From Siphonodentalium dalli (lineage: Eukaryota; Mollusca; Scaphopoda; Gadilida; Siphonodentaliidae): a DNA stretch of 64,000 nt. A program made the translations under genes and the position numbers. Shown here in pieces: positions 1 through 12,600 of the stretch (the first letter of the stretch is position 1; every line of letters begins with the position of its first letter). The DNA is taken from the NCBI GenBank assembly GCA_032622095.1, contig CP136069.1, forward strand, positions 45,236,194 to 45,300,193, given 5' to 3'. The notes under the pieces are model-generated. The model ran no database searches. It was not told where the DNA came from and saw only the letters and a program-made list of their open reading frames with translations.

Positions 1-202
1 CTCGATACAGATCAAGTTCCATTTTGGGTTTCTTCCATCTATATTTACCTGAGTTAATGGACACTTTTAAAATTTAAATTGGTGTTTGTTTTATTTCCGG
101 ATGATATCTTCAGTTATATACTGTTAACTGAATGGAATCATATTTAATGCGCCATGCACCTTGCCAACTGAGGCACCAGTGCCCACAACCAACATAATCT
201 AA

Positions 203-340
203 ATGTCGGACATTGAGGTGGTCAAGACTCTGTATCGCCTTGGGCATGCATGCGCCGGGTCAGAATTTGATTATTTTAATAATGAGGATCCGAGTCATAG
301 TGATTTCCCCAATTTCTGGTCAGTCACACTTTTGATATAA
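203..340 (+). other. Small ATG ORF, possible exon, unrecognised
   Basis: 45 codons starting MSDIEVVKTLYRLGHA and ending at TAA. A donor-like GTCAGT follows codon FW, so it could be a first coding exon. No homology recognised; the surrounding 1-900 bases hold nothing else I can support. Confidence 0.15.
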
Positions 341-906
341 CTAACTAACTTTGCGGCACATGCAGGCAATTTATAATGAGAAAATTCCAATCGCCCTTAT
401 CACAAATCCGCCGGACAGAGGAAATTAATGGAAGACTGACAGTTAGGTTTTAATCATGTTAAACGGCCGGTCGCGCGATCTGGCGATGGACATCGTGATA
501 GAGATGGGATGGATGAAGACTTGATGCGGTGACACAAATTCAAGATGCGGACTCATATATATCAGATATGTGGAGGCACGGACTCAGTATGAGTGTTCAT
601 TGCTTCAAATGCATGTGCTTGATTCAGTTATCGTGAACAAATTCTCATTTCTTATCGAAATGGCCATGCATGTATCGATCGGAATGGCATTGTTGGCACA
701 AGTTCCTCAAATCATGCAGATCCAGCTTGAAAATCGGTCCCGATTTTCGTCCATGTCGGTGTTCGAACCCGCGCCAACCTCGTCTAGCCAAGACTGACTG
801 AGATGATCATATCCACGACCTATATAAAATATTATAACCTCCTCGGCTACGGGGGACATCCTTAAAAAGGAATCCTTTCATCGAGAGTTGGGAAGCGCGT
901 ATATAT

Positions 907-1435
907 CTTATTAAAAACAACCGTCATGGTTTACATGCTGGCTATACTCTGGTAAAATTGGTAAAGTCTCTGGTAAAAGCCATGTAAAGTATATGCAAAC
1001 GGGACATGTTCATGTAAAGGCATGGTGTACCCAACTTGATACTCTCGTCAAATGCTGCATGGTGAAAAAGGACAAACATGGGTAAAACTCATGTTAATCA
1101 GAACATACATACTCTGGTGAATTCTTGATGGAGTCATGGTTCAACAACTTATACTCAGGTAAAAGCCACGTAAATATATGTTTTCATGGCTATATATACT
1201 CTTGTAAAATATGGTAAAGTCAGGTAAACAATTATATACTCTGGTAAAAGTCCATGTAAAAATGCATATCCTATATCCTTGTAAAGTCCATGCAAAGGCT
1301 TGGTGTAAAATACATGGATAAAACCCACGTAAACCCGTGTAAATCAGAACGTACTCAGGCAAAGTCATTGTGTGACAGATTATACTCTGATAAAATCTTG
1401 GTGAAACGGGATATATTCTGGTACCACCTCTTTAA
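907..1435. repeat. Degenerate tandem repeat based on CTGGTAAAA...CATGTAAA
   Basis: The phrases TATACTCTGGTAAAA, GGTAAAGTC and CATGGTTTACATG recur about every 40-60 bases. The same vocabulary appears in reverse complement at 2085-2265 (TTTTACCAGAGTA, TTTACATGG). The intervening 1436-2084 shows no gene. Confidence 0.6.
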
Positions 1436-2084
1436 AATCGCTTCTGGAAGAAAGAAAAAAACGCTCTTTAACTGGTCTTTATTTATTTTTTTCATTTCTG
1501 AAAATCTCCGTTATTTAGTCAATGTTGATGCATGTCTTCGAAGAAAATAAAACGCTCTTTAAGAAACGCTTTACGTCAAAAGTCGTCAATTACTTCAACA
1601 CCAGCTGGCGCTACAACTATTGTGTTTTTTATATATGGGTTGTGTCCAGTCAGAGATGGATTTTGTGAATAATTGAGTTCTATATTCCCTAGTATTAATG
1701 TTATGTGGCATCTAACGACACATCCTGTGATTTTGAATGAGGTGAAGTCATACCATAAATAATATACAAATAATAGGGGTGATAACATGAATCTTATTCA
1801 ATCACCCGTCTTATTTGTAGACTAGTCTGGTATGTTCTCTTTTGAGTAGTTCAGACTTGATTTTAGTCTATATACAATATATCATAAAAACATAATTATT
1901 TCAATCATGCAGGAACAATAATTTAGGTGGATTGGGTTATGTTTATTGTTGTTTGTATATTTAATTCCAAAATGGAAACAACTCTACAAGGTCGAGTCCA
2001 ATCAATCTCAAAATTGCTGGTACATAGGCCTACACGTTGATTAATGTTTTGTATGTAATGGAGATACAGCAGGATTCATCAGAG

Positions 2085-2265
2085 TATAATAAAAGTGGGG
2101 TACATCATACATTTACTTGGAATTTACAAGGATATGTTCTTTTTATATGGACTTTACATGGCTTTTACCAGAGTACATCATTGTCTATCTAACTTTACAA
2201 TATTTTACCAGAGTAGATCCATAAATATGGTTTACCTGGCTTCACAACAGTGATTTTTACACAGA
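2085..2265. repeat. Inverted partner of the 0.9-1.4 kb repeat
   Basis: Contains GACTTTACATGGCTTTTACC and AGAGTA-type phrases that are reverse complements of the left block. The following 2266-3220 has only a G run (2682-2690) and no gene I can support. Confidence 0.5.
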
Positions 2266-3222
2266 CATGAACGATAACTCTATTTCACAATAGCACATGT
2301 CTCAAGTGGCAACTGTTGTGTTTTCTGTCTCTTTTGTGAAAATAAAATCATATTTCATTCGTCAATCAGTGGAAATCAATTGTACTCGGTGTCATACTCA
2401 AAACTCAGCAGAATGGACCAAATCTTCTAATAAATAAGTGGGTTAATCCAGAAGAGTTTAACAACTTATGTAATCACATGTGTATCCTCCAATCTGTAAT
2501 CTCAAATGTTATAGCTTCTGAAAGCGTAATTCAATACAAACTCAAATTTCGTGCAGCGTGCTACTAATTAAAATCTCGTTGAACCTAGAAAATAACGCGA
2601 GAAGTCAGGCGACGACTATAGGAAGGTGACGACTTTATGTCGATTGACGTTACTGTGGTAAATTTACCCTAATATCCAGGGGGGGGGGTCGCGGAAAAAA
2701 TTTACATATATAGGGCGAAAAAAAAGTTTTTGCCCCTCTCGGGGACCCACCACCCCTCTACCTGCGATTTTTTTCCGTCCAATTTTTGGGACCCACCCCC
2801 AAAATCTTACAAAAAACATAAAATATAAACAAAATCATAGCCTAGCAAAGAATTGTTCCGTTTCTTATTATTTAATACTATTCCCAGCATTTTAATAAAC
2901 CTCTAAACTGCTCTAAAGGGAGATAATTCTATTAGTATAAAATGTGGAAATGCTAAATGCATGCACTTAAAAACATTGGGCATAAATGCCATAAAACATA
3001 ATAATTATGAGGTAATACATGTCCTGATATCCTCAATAACTCCATATTCTTTTATATAACAATAGTATAAGATGTTTTAGAGCCAAGGTCCAATAGTAAT
3101 ACTGTAGTAATAGGGGATGAACAAATTTCATCTCCCCTATTTCTGTGATATATATCTGCACATGGGTATGATGGGACCCAAGGAAAGTCACACTCACAGC
3201 AGCTCACAGTCTAAATACATGT

Positions 3223-3466
3223 ATGTATGTCATGTTCGTGTGCAGATTGACATATACCAATATTAGTGAAGAATTGGTAGTATTATTAACTTATTATCAG
3301 AGTATAAAGTTTAGTTTAAAGCCAGCGGAGATATCCAAGCCATGGTCACCTTGTACAAACCGTCGATATACATGTACGTGCCCCCTGTGCAATGTGGTTT
3401 ACTGGACGTATCACATGGAAACCCATTATAAGAACAAGCATCCTGGATCAGACTGTCCAGTTAAGA
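3223..3466 (+). other. Zinc-finger-like ORF fragment cut by the assembly gap
   Basis: The frame reads YTCTCPLCNVVYWTYHMETH followed by YKNKH before the N run, giving a C-x2-C...H-x3/5-H pattern typical of a C2H2 finger. The ORF is open from 3223 to the gap. No promoter or splice context could be assigned; it may be a host exon or a transposase fragment. Confidence 0.3.
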
Positions 3467-3566
3467 NNNNNNNNNNNNNNNNNNNNNNNNNNNNNNNNNN
3501 NNNNNNNNNNNNNNNNNNNNNNNNNNNNNNNNNNNNNNNNNNNNNNNNNNNNNNNNNNNNNNNNNN
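3467..3566. other. Assembly gap (100 N)
   Basis: Exactly 100 unknown bases, a conventional gap of unspecified length. The sequence on both sides (to about 4130) shows no gene other than the zinc-finger-like ORF on the left. Confidence 0.99.
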
Positions 3567-4129
3567 TGGTAAAAAGGTGTGACCAGACTATTCTCACTGG
3601 CTACAATTGTGATCAAAATTTAACCCTATGGAGAATATTTCGTTATTTAACTTGAACGTTGATAATAATATCACTAACCGGCCAAGTGCCACTATAGGAA
3701 AACAAGACATTCACTAACATAATCAGTAATCTAATCCATGCAAAATAGTCTATATAGTTTATGCTTCTAGATACAGTACTTGACAAAAGTATGTGCATAA
3801 TGCTTTGTAATGCAACTGGTAATATGCAGCCTTCAGTCTGTTTGCATATGTTAAGTTAAATTGTAAAATGATCACCATGACTAGTTTCACAATGTGACTA
3901 TATTGTAAATTATTGCTTTATTGATACGTATTATCAACAGACAAGTGGTTTAAGCCAAATTGTGAATCATAACGAATTGTCATGTGAAAATTACACTGGT
4001 AAATTATACTCAGTCATCATCGCTGTGATGCGTCTATCACACATACATCAGGAGAGTATGTATTTTCTACGGAAGGCCATAGCTGCCTCATGGGGTTGTC
4101 GTCCATTTCTAGGATATCCCTTCCATCTT

Positions 4130-5665
4130 TATGACATCCACTCACGTTTATATGGTTTGCATATGTCCGTTATAATAATTATGGTGTCCAGTTATTTTTA
4201 TATGGTGTCCATACACATTTGTATAGCAATCTTTGACCTTTATATGGTGTGGCAGATGTTGTTATATGATGTAAATTCATATTTGCATGGTGTCCATCAT
4301 CTTTATATGAATGTGCATATGTCTATATATGGTGTTCATTCACCTTTATGTTGGTGAACACTGTTCTTTATATGGTGTTAATTCACCTTTATATGGTGTC
4401 CATTCGCCTTTCTGGTGTGTCCATTCGCCTTTATAAGTTGTCAATTCGCCTTTCCATGGTATATACATTCACCTTTATATGTTGTCAATTCGCCTTTCCA
4501 TGGTATAACATACTCTTCACCTTTTATGTTGTCAATTCGCCTTTCCATGGTATACATTCAACTATATATGTTGTCAATTCGGCTTTCCATGGTATACATT
4601 CATCTTTATATGTTGTCAATTCGGCTTTCCATGGTATACATTCACCTTTATATGTTGTCAATTCGCCTTTCCATTGGTAAACATTCACCTTTATAAGTTG
4701 TCAATTCGCCTTTCCATGGTATCCATTCACCTTTATATGGTGTCCATTATGTAGTGTTGTTTCTTTTATAGGGTGTCGATTCACATTTATTTGGTGTCTA
4801 TTTAGTTATATGGTGTGTTTTACCTGTATATTGTTCCCATGGTATACATTCACCTTTATATGTTGTCAATTCGCCTTTCCATGGTATACATACATTCACC
4901 TTTATAAGTTGTCAATTCGGCTTTCCATGGTATACATTCACCTTTATATGTTGTCCAATTCGCCTTTCCATGGTATCCATTCACCCTTTATATGGTGTCC
5001 ATTATGTAGTGTTGTTTCTTTTATAGGGTGTCGATTCACATTTATTTGGTGTCTATTTAGTTATATGGTGGGTTTTACCTGTATATTGTTCCCAATCACC
5101 TGTATGAGGTGGTCCATTCAACTTTGTATTTTGTCCATTCACCTTTATTATGGTGTGTATTTACCTTTATATGGTGTGTATTTACCTATATAATTATATT
5201 GTGTTTTTTTTACCTTTATATGGTGTCCATTTACCTTTATATGGTGTCCATTTACCTTTATATGGTGTCCATTTACCTTTATGTGGTGTCCATTTACATT
5301 GATCTGTTCTGTATATGGTGACCATTTATGATGATGGCCGCTGTTCTTTATATGATGTACATATGATTTATATGATGTGTATACAACTGTATATGCTGTG
5401 TATATGCCTGTGTGGTGTAGTATATCATCATGATGGTGAAAGGACACCACATAAAGATATTTTCATTCCATATAAATACATTTCCACACCATATTACGAC
5501 AATTGAAAATCATATAAAGATGAATGGACACCATATAATAGTGGAACCACATCATACAGAGACGCATGCATATCATTTAGAGAACAGATGTCATCTTAGT
5601 GGTGAACGGACACCATATACAGGTAAAACATATCATATAAAGGTAAATGATAGTAATATTACTAT
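4130..5665. repeat. Large minisatellite (about 41-bp and 21-bp units) with an inverted right end
   Basis: The core phrase TTTATATGGTGTCCATTCACC and a longer unit with GTCAATTCGCCTTTCCATGG recur dozens of times from 4130 to about 5330. From about 5420 to 5660 the same phrase is in the opposite orientation (GGACACCATATAAAGGTAAA). Long ORFs through this region are repeat artefacts. Confidence 0.9.
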
Positions 5666-5739
5666 CAAAATTTGAGTAATATAACAAAATATAGTAATAT
5701 TACTATCAAAATTTGAGTAATATAACAAAATATTTTCTG

Positions 5740-6060
5740 TAGGTTCAATGTTAAATTTTGATCGTCAGTGGTCAGTTAGAATAACCTGACCACATCCAAA
5801 TTTTTCCAACCTGTGCCTGAGTTTCATACACAGTATTTAAAAAAAATTTCAATTCACATATTCCCAAACACAAAAGGCACCATTTATCCCAAATACGAGA
5901 ATCTCCATAGGGTTCAATGTTAAATTTTGATCGCAACTGTAGCCAGCAAGAACCCACTGATCACATCCAAATTTCAAAAATATGTCTGAGGTTCACACTT
6001 AGCAGTTGTCATAATATTTCAAATTCCCCCAACACCATATGCCAAATGGCACCATCTATC
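5740..6060. repeat. Two-copy direct repeat, ~170 bp
   Basis: GGTTCAATGTTAAATTTTGATCG starts both copies (about 5742 and 5910), followed in each by an ACCACATCC/ATCACATCC-AAATTT phrase and a ...CACCAT(T/C)TATC end. Upstream, 5645-5730 also contains a short perfect direct repeat (ATAGTAATATTACTATCAAA). 6061-6529 holds nothing I recognise. Confidence 0.6.
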
Positions 6061-6537
6061 ATTTTCGATAAAAACAAAACTCTCTTTAAATTATTTTGAC
6101 CATGTTTTAGGCCGACCGTGCAAAATTTAAGAATGGAAACAAATCAACCCTGCAAAATAAACATACTAGGCATACAACATTTGTTTTCAAATCGCTTTTA
6201 GCAAGCAAAAAATGTGATATGACATAAGGAATATGACTATTTGTCAAATGTGTCACTAAATATCATTTTGTGGGAGGGGCAAGTTTTTGCCCCATATTCC
6301 CACTACATACGACATAGCACCAAAATAATACAGCCCTCCAATAGCAGATATACCACGGATCACAAAAATGCATACATATGGTGATAACATATGATAAGTT
6401 TTCGATAAATGGGGTTGAAACAGGCACATTTAGCTGAATCAGCGGAAAAAATATGTTCGCGATAAACGAAATACGTCACAGCTCAAACATCCAACGATTT
6501 TCTGGCAACTTTTTACCATTTTCGATATCACTCACAT

Positions 6538-7258
6538 AGGGTCCTGCGAATTGGATATTTTGATCGAATCGAATTCACGAAATCGAATCGAATATCGAAA
6601 CGAATCATATCTGTGTGTTGCATTCTCAATTAGGTATGTTTTGTCAACGATTAGATTATTTGTGAAACGTTCTATGAACTACATGCATGAAGTTCCATCA
6701 GAACTTATGTGGCGATAAACCGTCGTTTGATATACTATTAACTTCAATTTATAATTGTCAAGAAAACAAAGCAGATTAAAACGTCCATGCGGCCATCACA
6801 ATGATTAATATATTACCACTAAACGGATTATCAAACTAAAATCACACGAAATTTCTACAGTTTGCATGTACAAGCAAAATTGCAAATCGGCATTCGGAAA
6901 CACCCGTTGTTATAAACTTTAAGACGCAACAACAGTATTATAATTTACCGCGTTGTCGGTCCATTGGCTATCTGCTAGCTTTTGCTACCATTTTAAAGCT
7001 ATATAATTCCGACATATTTAGTCGTCCTATCGTGGCTAATTGTTGGCTATGTACAATAAGAATTATAATGTGCATATATACATAATTTTCTGGAATTAAA
7101 TGCCACAAACAGCTAAGATCGACATGTGTACTTGTCCTGAAACAGCCTACTTTTCCGTCATAGTATATTCGAAATTTTGAGTTGGCAATTTCGACTCGAA
7201 TTCGAATCGAATTTGACTTTCGAATCAAATCTCGAATCGAATATTCGCAGGAGCCTAC
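6538..7258. mobile_element. hAT-like non-autonomous element with 8-bp target duplication
   Basis: Flanked by ACTCACAT at 6530-6537 and 7259-7266. The ends are imperfect inverted repeats (GGGTCCTGCGAATTGGATAT on the left, ATATTCGCAGGAGCCTAC on the right), both followed inward by GAATCGAAT-rich arms. No transposase ORF. The 8-bp duplication fits the hAT superfamily. Confidence 0.6.
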
Positions 7259-7661
7259 ACTCACATAAACTGTCTCCCAAATCAATAGAAGAAAAAGATG
7301 AATTGAATAACGCTTAAGAAGCTTAGACTGATGAACACCACAGAAACTAACCCGAAAAATGCATACAAATAAGGTTGGGTAGCATGAGGAAAATGTGAAA
7401 AAATCATATTTTGCCCCCTATGTTGACCCCGCACCAATCGGATCCTAAAATTAGAATAATTGGGCTTCATAAATATAGTGAAATTCCCCTTTCTGTGACA
7501 CCTCGGGAAATGAGAGCCCATACTATTTCTGCAGTAGAAATTTGGCATGGTATAGAAAATTGTATTGCACAACTCTTTATTGAGATTTACATTTATTTAA
7601 AGATAAATAAGCCATTTGTTCATTGCAATGATCATTCTTTTTCATCTATTCTTTTTGTGGG

Positions 7662-8005
7662 TAAGCCTGCAAATATTGTGACTGTCATCCCGCACAGCAG
7701 GCTAGCATCACCAAATTCACCCTCTGTGACCTCCTTCTATTTAGGCTTCATCTTCTGGGAAGTTTCTATATCCTCTAATTTGCAGAAGACAAAATGCATA
7801 ATCGAGGTGACTAGGTGAACATCACCAACTTCAACTGGGGAACTTCAATCTCATCCCAGGACTCCCATAGCAGTTGAGGCCTAATCTGAATGAGGTTCCC
7901 AGAGGGTGAATTTGGTGATGCTAGCCCAGTGCGGGATAGCATCACTTAAATTCACCCTCTGGGTACCTCATTCTGCAAATGACAGACGCAATATTTGCAG
8001 ACTTG
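7662..8005. mobile_element. hAT MITE, long variant, diverged
   Basis: Carries the family's AAGCCTGCAAATA terminus, GCTAGCATCACCAAATTCAC blocks, the internal TCTGGGAAGTTTCTATATCC segment and the GACAGACGCAATATTTGCAG end. No target duplication is readable. 7267-7661 upstream has no supported gene. Confidence 0.7.
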
Positions 8006-8266
8006 AGCAGAGCAATGGAAGTACAATTATTACTGCAAATGAAATTACCATCACATCATTTGATCAGTCTCGGGCATTAATTGTTTCCTTCAGCTCTGAA
8101 TTTCAAGTCCTCACACATAAGTCACCTCAGACTCAGAATTTCCTCAATAATTTTGGAATGGATTCCACAGTTCAAATTAGATTCAAACAGCTCCAAGTTA
8201 CATAGTCTAATGAAAATAGCTGGGTTTTCTATTTCCACCACCAAACATTATGTCATCGTCAGCCAG

Positions 8267-8520
8267 CAAGCCTTGTAATAGTGTGTCTGTCATTTGCAGA
8301 ATGAGGTCACCAGAGGGTGAATTTAGTGATGCTACCCCGCATAGCAGGCTAGCATCACCAAATTCACCCTCTGGGGACCTCATTCTGCTTACAACTCAGC
8401 AGAATGAGGTTCCCAGAGGGTGAATTTGGTGATGCTAGCCCGCTATGCGGGGTAGCATCACTAAATTCACCCTCTGGGAACCTCATTCTGCCAATGACAG
8501 ACACACTATTTCAAGGCTTG
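8267..8520. mobile_element. hAT MITE, palindromic, perfect target duplication
   Basis: 254 bp, nearly palindromic, ends CAAGCCTTGTAATAGTGTGT and CACACTATTTCAAGGCTTG. Flanked on both sides by TCAGCCAG (8259-8266, 8521-8528). The 8-bp duplication and CAAG...CTTG termini fit hAT. Confidence 0.88.
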
Positions 8521-8969
8521 TCAGCCAGTCACAACATTTATCAGTAAACGATGCAGCCAATAAGGAACTTGTCGGAATTCCTATACAGTGGCAGATTCGC
8601 CACATAGTTTGAAAAAAAAATAAAAAATAAAAAAAAATTCAGTCACATTGATAATTTCACACAGTGTTCACAAAACTGAGGATTATGATAACTAATTGAA
8701 CACTGCGTCTATGAAATATTCAGAATAGAATTTTGTATTTCCAATAATTTCAACAGTTAACACCAGTTTGAAGCGGGGATAAAAACAAAACCAAAAGGAG
8801 ATATCTATATATCATAAAACTATTTGTTCGCTGTGATGTAATACTGATTGGATTGGATGCAGATGTTATTTATAGCGGCGATAATGTGTGACACACAGCT
8901 ATTTTTGTCAGAGTCTGTAACACGGAGCTGTGCTAGTCTAATTTTAATCAGAACTGCTGGTTCCATAGA

Positions 8970-9437
8970 ATACATGGCCTTGTCAATTCCTTCCTTGATT
9001 CTTCACAAGTTTCAGTCAATATTGTCACAACATTCACTCTTATCGTTTTACCAAAGAAGCATCTTCATACCATAGACTCAAGAGTCCACATTTATGGACT
9101 GTTCAATCCTATCAATTTATGATTCTTCTTCAAAATTTTTAGAACCTCTTTCAAATCCAAAACAAGGATTTCATCCCATGGCAAGTACTTTTTGGATAAA
9201 TTCTTGTACGAGTCATTTTAGTTTTGAATCCATTGAGTCCATAGAATTCTCAATTTTCACTCTTTAACTGAGATTCTGTCACAACATTCTCACACACCCT
9301 TTCACAAAAGAAGCATCTCCATAGAATTAAAATACACTTATACAAATGCTTCAAACCCTGTCATTTACAACTCTTCTTCACAAGTTTAGCACTCTATTCC
9401 AATCTGAATCAACGATTTCATCCTACACCAAGATTCG
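8970..9437 (-). repeat. NUP188 3' flank with tandem duplication of the gene's 3' end
   Basis: Two diverged units of about 250-260 bases (roughly 8985-9212 and 9240-9474) share TGTCACAACATTC, AAAGAAGCATC, GATTTCATCC and ACTTTTTGGA blocks. The downstream unit contains in frame LVQEFIQKVLAMG and a stop at 9171-9212, a copy of the gene's last helix. No clear AATAAA was seen on the minus strand, so the mRNA end is not placed. Confidence 0.65.
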
Positions 9438-9644
9438 TCACCTAAGAACTTTTTGGACAAATTCTTGGACAAGTCTGAAGAACACGTGTTCTTGTGAGTT
9501 TATAACCGTGCTTTGAGAAACAGATCGACGAAGCTCCTGTCCACGAGGAGAGACAGTCCGTGGAGTCTGCTGAAATGCTGAGCCGCCTGGGGACGATGGG
9601 GCACCACGACGAATGTATCTGTTCATTGCCGATAAGAATAAATT
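9438..9644 (-). CDS. NUP188: NUP188 terminal exon 26 with stop codon
   Basis: Acceptor TTTCAG; 68 codons and TGA at 9438-9440. Encodes NLFLSAMNRYIRRGAPSSPG, a Ser/Arg-rich tail and the final helix LVQEFVQKVLR. Another frame is also open but does not continue SEL into the RRGAPSSP motif. Part of this 3' end is duplicated downstream at 9171-9212. Confidence 0.95.
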   Translation of the reverse strand, partial: NLFLSAMNRYIRRGAPSSPGGSAFQQTPRTVSPRGQELRRSVSQSTVINSQEHVFFRLVQEFVQKVLR

Positions 9645-12600
9645 CTGAAATGAAGATATCAATCAATTCATTGAAATGAAGTTAAAGCAAACAATATCAA
9701 AACATGCAAATACTGAATATTTCTGACTGAACTAGATGATATACTAATGGCTTTCATTTAAATTTTGTGCTTTCTCATAAAAAGTCCATTTCATGGGGAC
9801 ATGAATTCATGGATCAAATATCATATTTATCCACACCAACAATAGGTTGCACCATGGGTGCTGGGATACCCCAATGGTGACAAATTTAAATACGGGCAGA
9901 ACGGAAAATGTGAACAACGTCAATGAACTCACTTTTGAAAGCCCTCCTGATGACAAACCTGCATACCAATTTCATCGAGATTCGATAACACATGGTTGAG
10001 ATATATGAGCAGAGGGACAGAAATCCAACATTTCAGTCAGAATGAGTCAGAATGCAATGAAACTATGAGCAATTGAAATGTTTTGTGCATATGCTGGTGA
10101 CTGAAATCATTTAATGGCTGTGACAGTATTTAGAGAGCAAATATATTTGGCTATGAATGCAATTTTGACAGGAAACTCACCAGTTCGGAACCTAGTTCCA
10201 TTTTTAGGATTTGTTTTTCTCTTGGATGAAGGTTTGGGTCCCTGAGATGACGAGCTGCCTGAGACATGATTAGATATAGCGAATTCTCTAAGTTAGAAAG
10301 CACCAATGATCTGCAAATGAAATAAAATACAGGCAATAAAGGGAAAACAGCAGATGACTGGAATGCATCTGGAAAAACTGCAGCTGTCTGGAGGTCAAAA
10401 CTTTTGATGACTGGAAACTCGCTGAAGAGTAATTCATTGCGGAATTGTTCAGATAATAAGGTTGTTATGCAGGGAGGTTTGGGGGCTGTGTGTCTCACCA
10501 CACAACTTTGGCCAAATTTTTCAAGAGTTGGAAAATTCATGCCTGACACAACATCAAATGGAAATTTCAGACCAAAATAGGTTGAAATTGTTGTGAAAGT
10601 TGAATTTAGTGTGAAATTAGAGGGATGTTGGGTTGGAAATTTTCAGTAGTTGGAATTCTTGCGGAACTAGCATTGTAAAGTTATAATGCCCAGGCAGGGC
10701 TTAAAATCTGACTGACAAGAATCAAAATCATGATTCTTAGTTTGATTCTCGTAAAAGCAGCTTATTCTATGTAGAAATGCTGTATCTTGATTCCCGCAAA
10801 ATGTTATAGATTTTAAGGCCTATCAGGTAACTTTTAACATTAGTGAAAATCCACAGAAAGTGGACATTAAAAAGGGAACATCTCCCATTCTGAAATAAAA
10901 GGGAACTTATAATTGTGAAACTTGATCCTAAGTTAAATTTTACTTACTTTTCTATGTGTTGTGAAATGCTTGAATCAGGAGATTTCTGCGGCGATACAAT
11001 CCGAGGGTCCAACTGAAATAAAAAAAAAAGCAATTAGATTTTTTTGCGGGCAACAATTATGTCTCGGGAACAAACACATGTCAATCACGCATCCACCTGA
11101 AGGGAAACTTCATTTTCATCATTGTTATTGTTCGGTTGATTGAAATAAACAAAGCTGGTATTATCCAATCATATGCTGAGGCTGCTGCCCGGAAACTAGT
11201 TGGTGCACCTGTGCTTTCTGAAAGAGTGATCGACACTGATTAAGGTTATCGACGTATAATCTAAATGGCTAATTAAGCGACAACCAATTGTTCTTCCCTG
11301 AATTGACAGTCGATGATTAAAATATTATCACTGTAACCCTATAAATGAATATTTGACCATTCCAATGTATACTTTTAAATGAGACCCGACCAATAACATG
11401 AATGCAGTCATACCCCATCTGATAGCATCTGAGCTAGCAGGCTTACCTCAACTAATAGAGCAGTCACACGCTGTCTATATCTATAACCTATGAGAGGACG
11501 ACGCCACTTCATTGGTTATAAAATTCCATTCATTTACATGTAATGTACCCAAAACCAAGTGCCCACTGAAATTTTGTTAGCGTTTATTGAGCATGGACCA
11601 CATCAATATTTCTGTTGTAATATGGCCATGTTCGTTTGTTTACAAGGTGACGACACTGAAATGTGTATGCATACCCACAAACTTGCACACAACACTATTT
11701 TATTGTAATTTATGTGTGTTGTCATTTTAAAACTGTGACCAAAAGAGACATTGCATAAAATTAAAACACTAAAGTATTCATCCACATGCATAATATCTAT
11801 AAATGTTTCCCATTTTATAACACGAATTTTCATAATTAAATACACAGCAACATGACATGAATAGAGAAACATCGTAAATGACATTTATGCCATACTCCTC
11901 ATCATCTGGGTCACTACTTTGGATCTGGATGATTCGGAATGTCATATCTTTCCAGTTGTGTCCCGCTATATTTTAGTGGTTAGAGACAGGTTTATCATAT
12001 TTTTTATTGATATCGTATATGTGCTCCTTCATTCTAACTTTGAATTTTCACTTTGATTCCCCGACGTATTGTTTTGTAGAAACTTTACATGTGAGTAGGT
12101 AGATTGAATTACGTGTGTTGCATTCAACCTTTACAGTAATATCTTTTACCTGTGCACATTGATTTGAAATGCAACAATTTTTGCATTGTTTTGCATATTA
12201 AAATTTAAACACTTGGGGTCAGAGCCTGGAATGTACAGATTTTTTATGGTACTTCCCAAAATGGCTGGGTTGGGCAGAGGGCAGGAGGTTTTTGACCTCA
12301 CTAAAAGGTCCTGTAGATTGGGGATTCGGCTGTATGCCACTATTAGAATTACTCGTGCGAAACCTTGACATTCCTTTGAGGCTTGTAGGATGTGCCAGAA
12401 GTTCCTAATGTATGGGTAACCTTGCCTTGTTGTGGATTTCCCTCCTTTAAGTGAGGAGCACCCCATTATAATGGGTATAAAAATAATGGAAGTAAAAATA
12501 AGTAAAATAAGACCAGGTAAAACTACAGTAATGATAAAATAGTTGGTAAAATTGTGGTACTAGTGAGTTAAAAGATTTGTGTGTGCGTAAGTTGCACTTA

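Noticed and set aside
4348-5193. Long ORFs with VNSPFHGIHS repeats
   Set aside because: Minisatellite translation, not a gene.
12146-12466. Minus ORF MGCSSLKGGKSTTRQGYPYI as a gene
   Set aside because: Both strands are open here over a similar span, no family recognised, and it lies inside a NUP188 intron; perhaps an old repeat.
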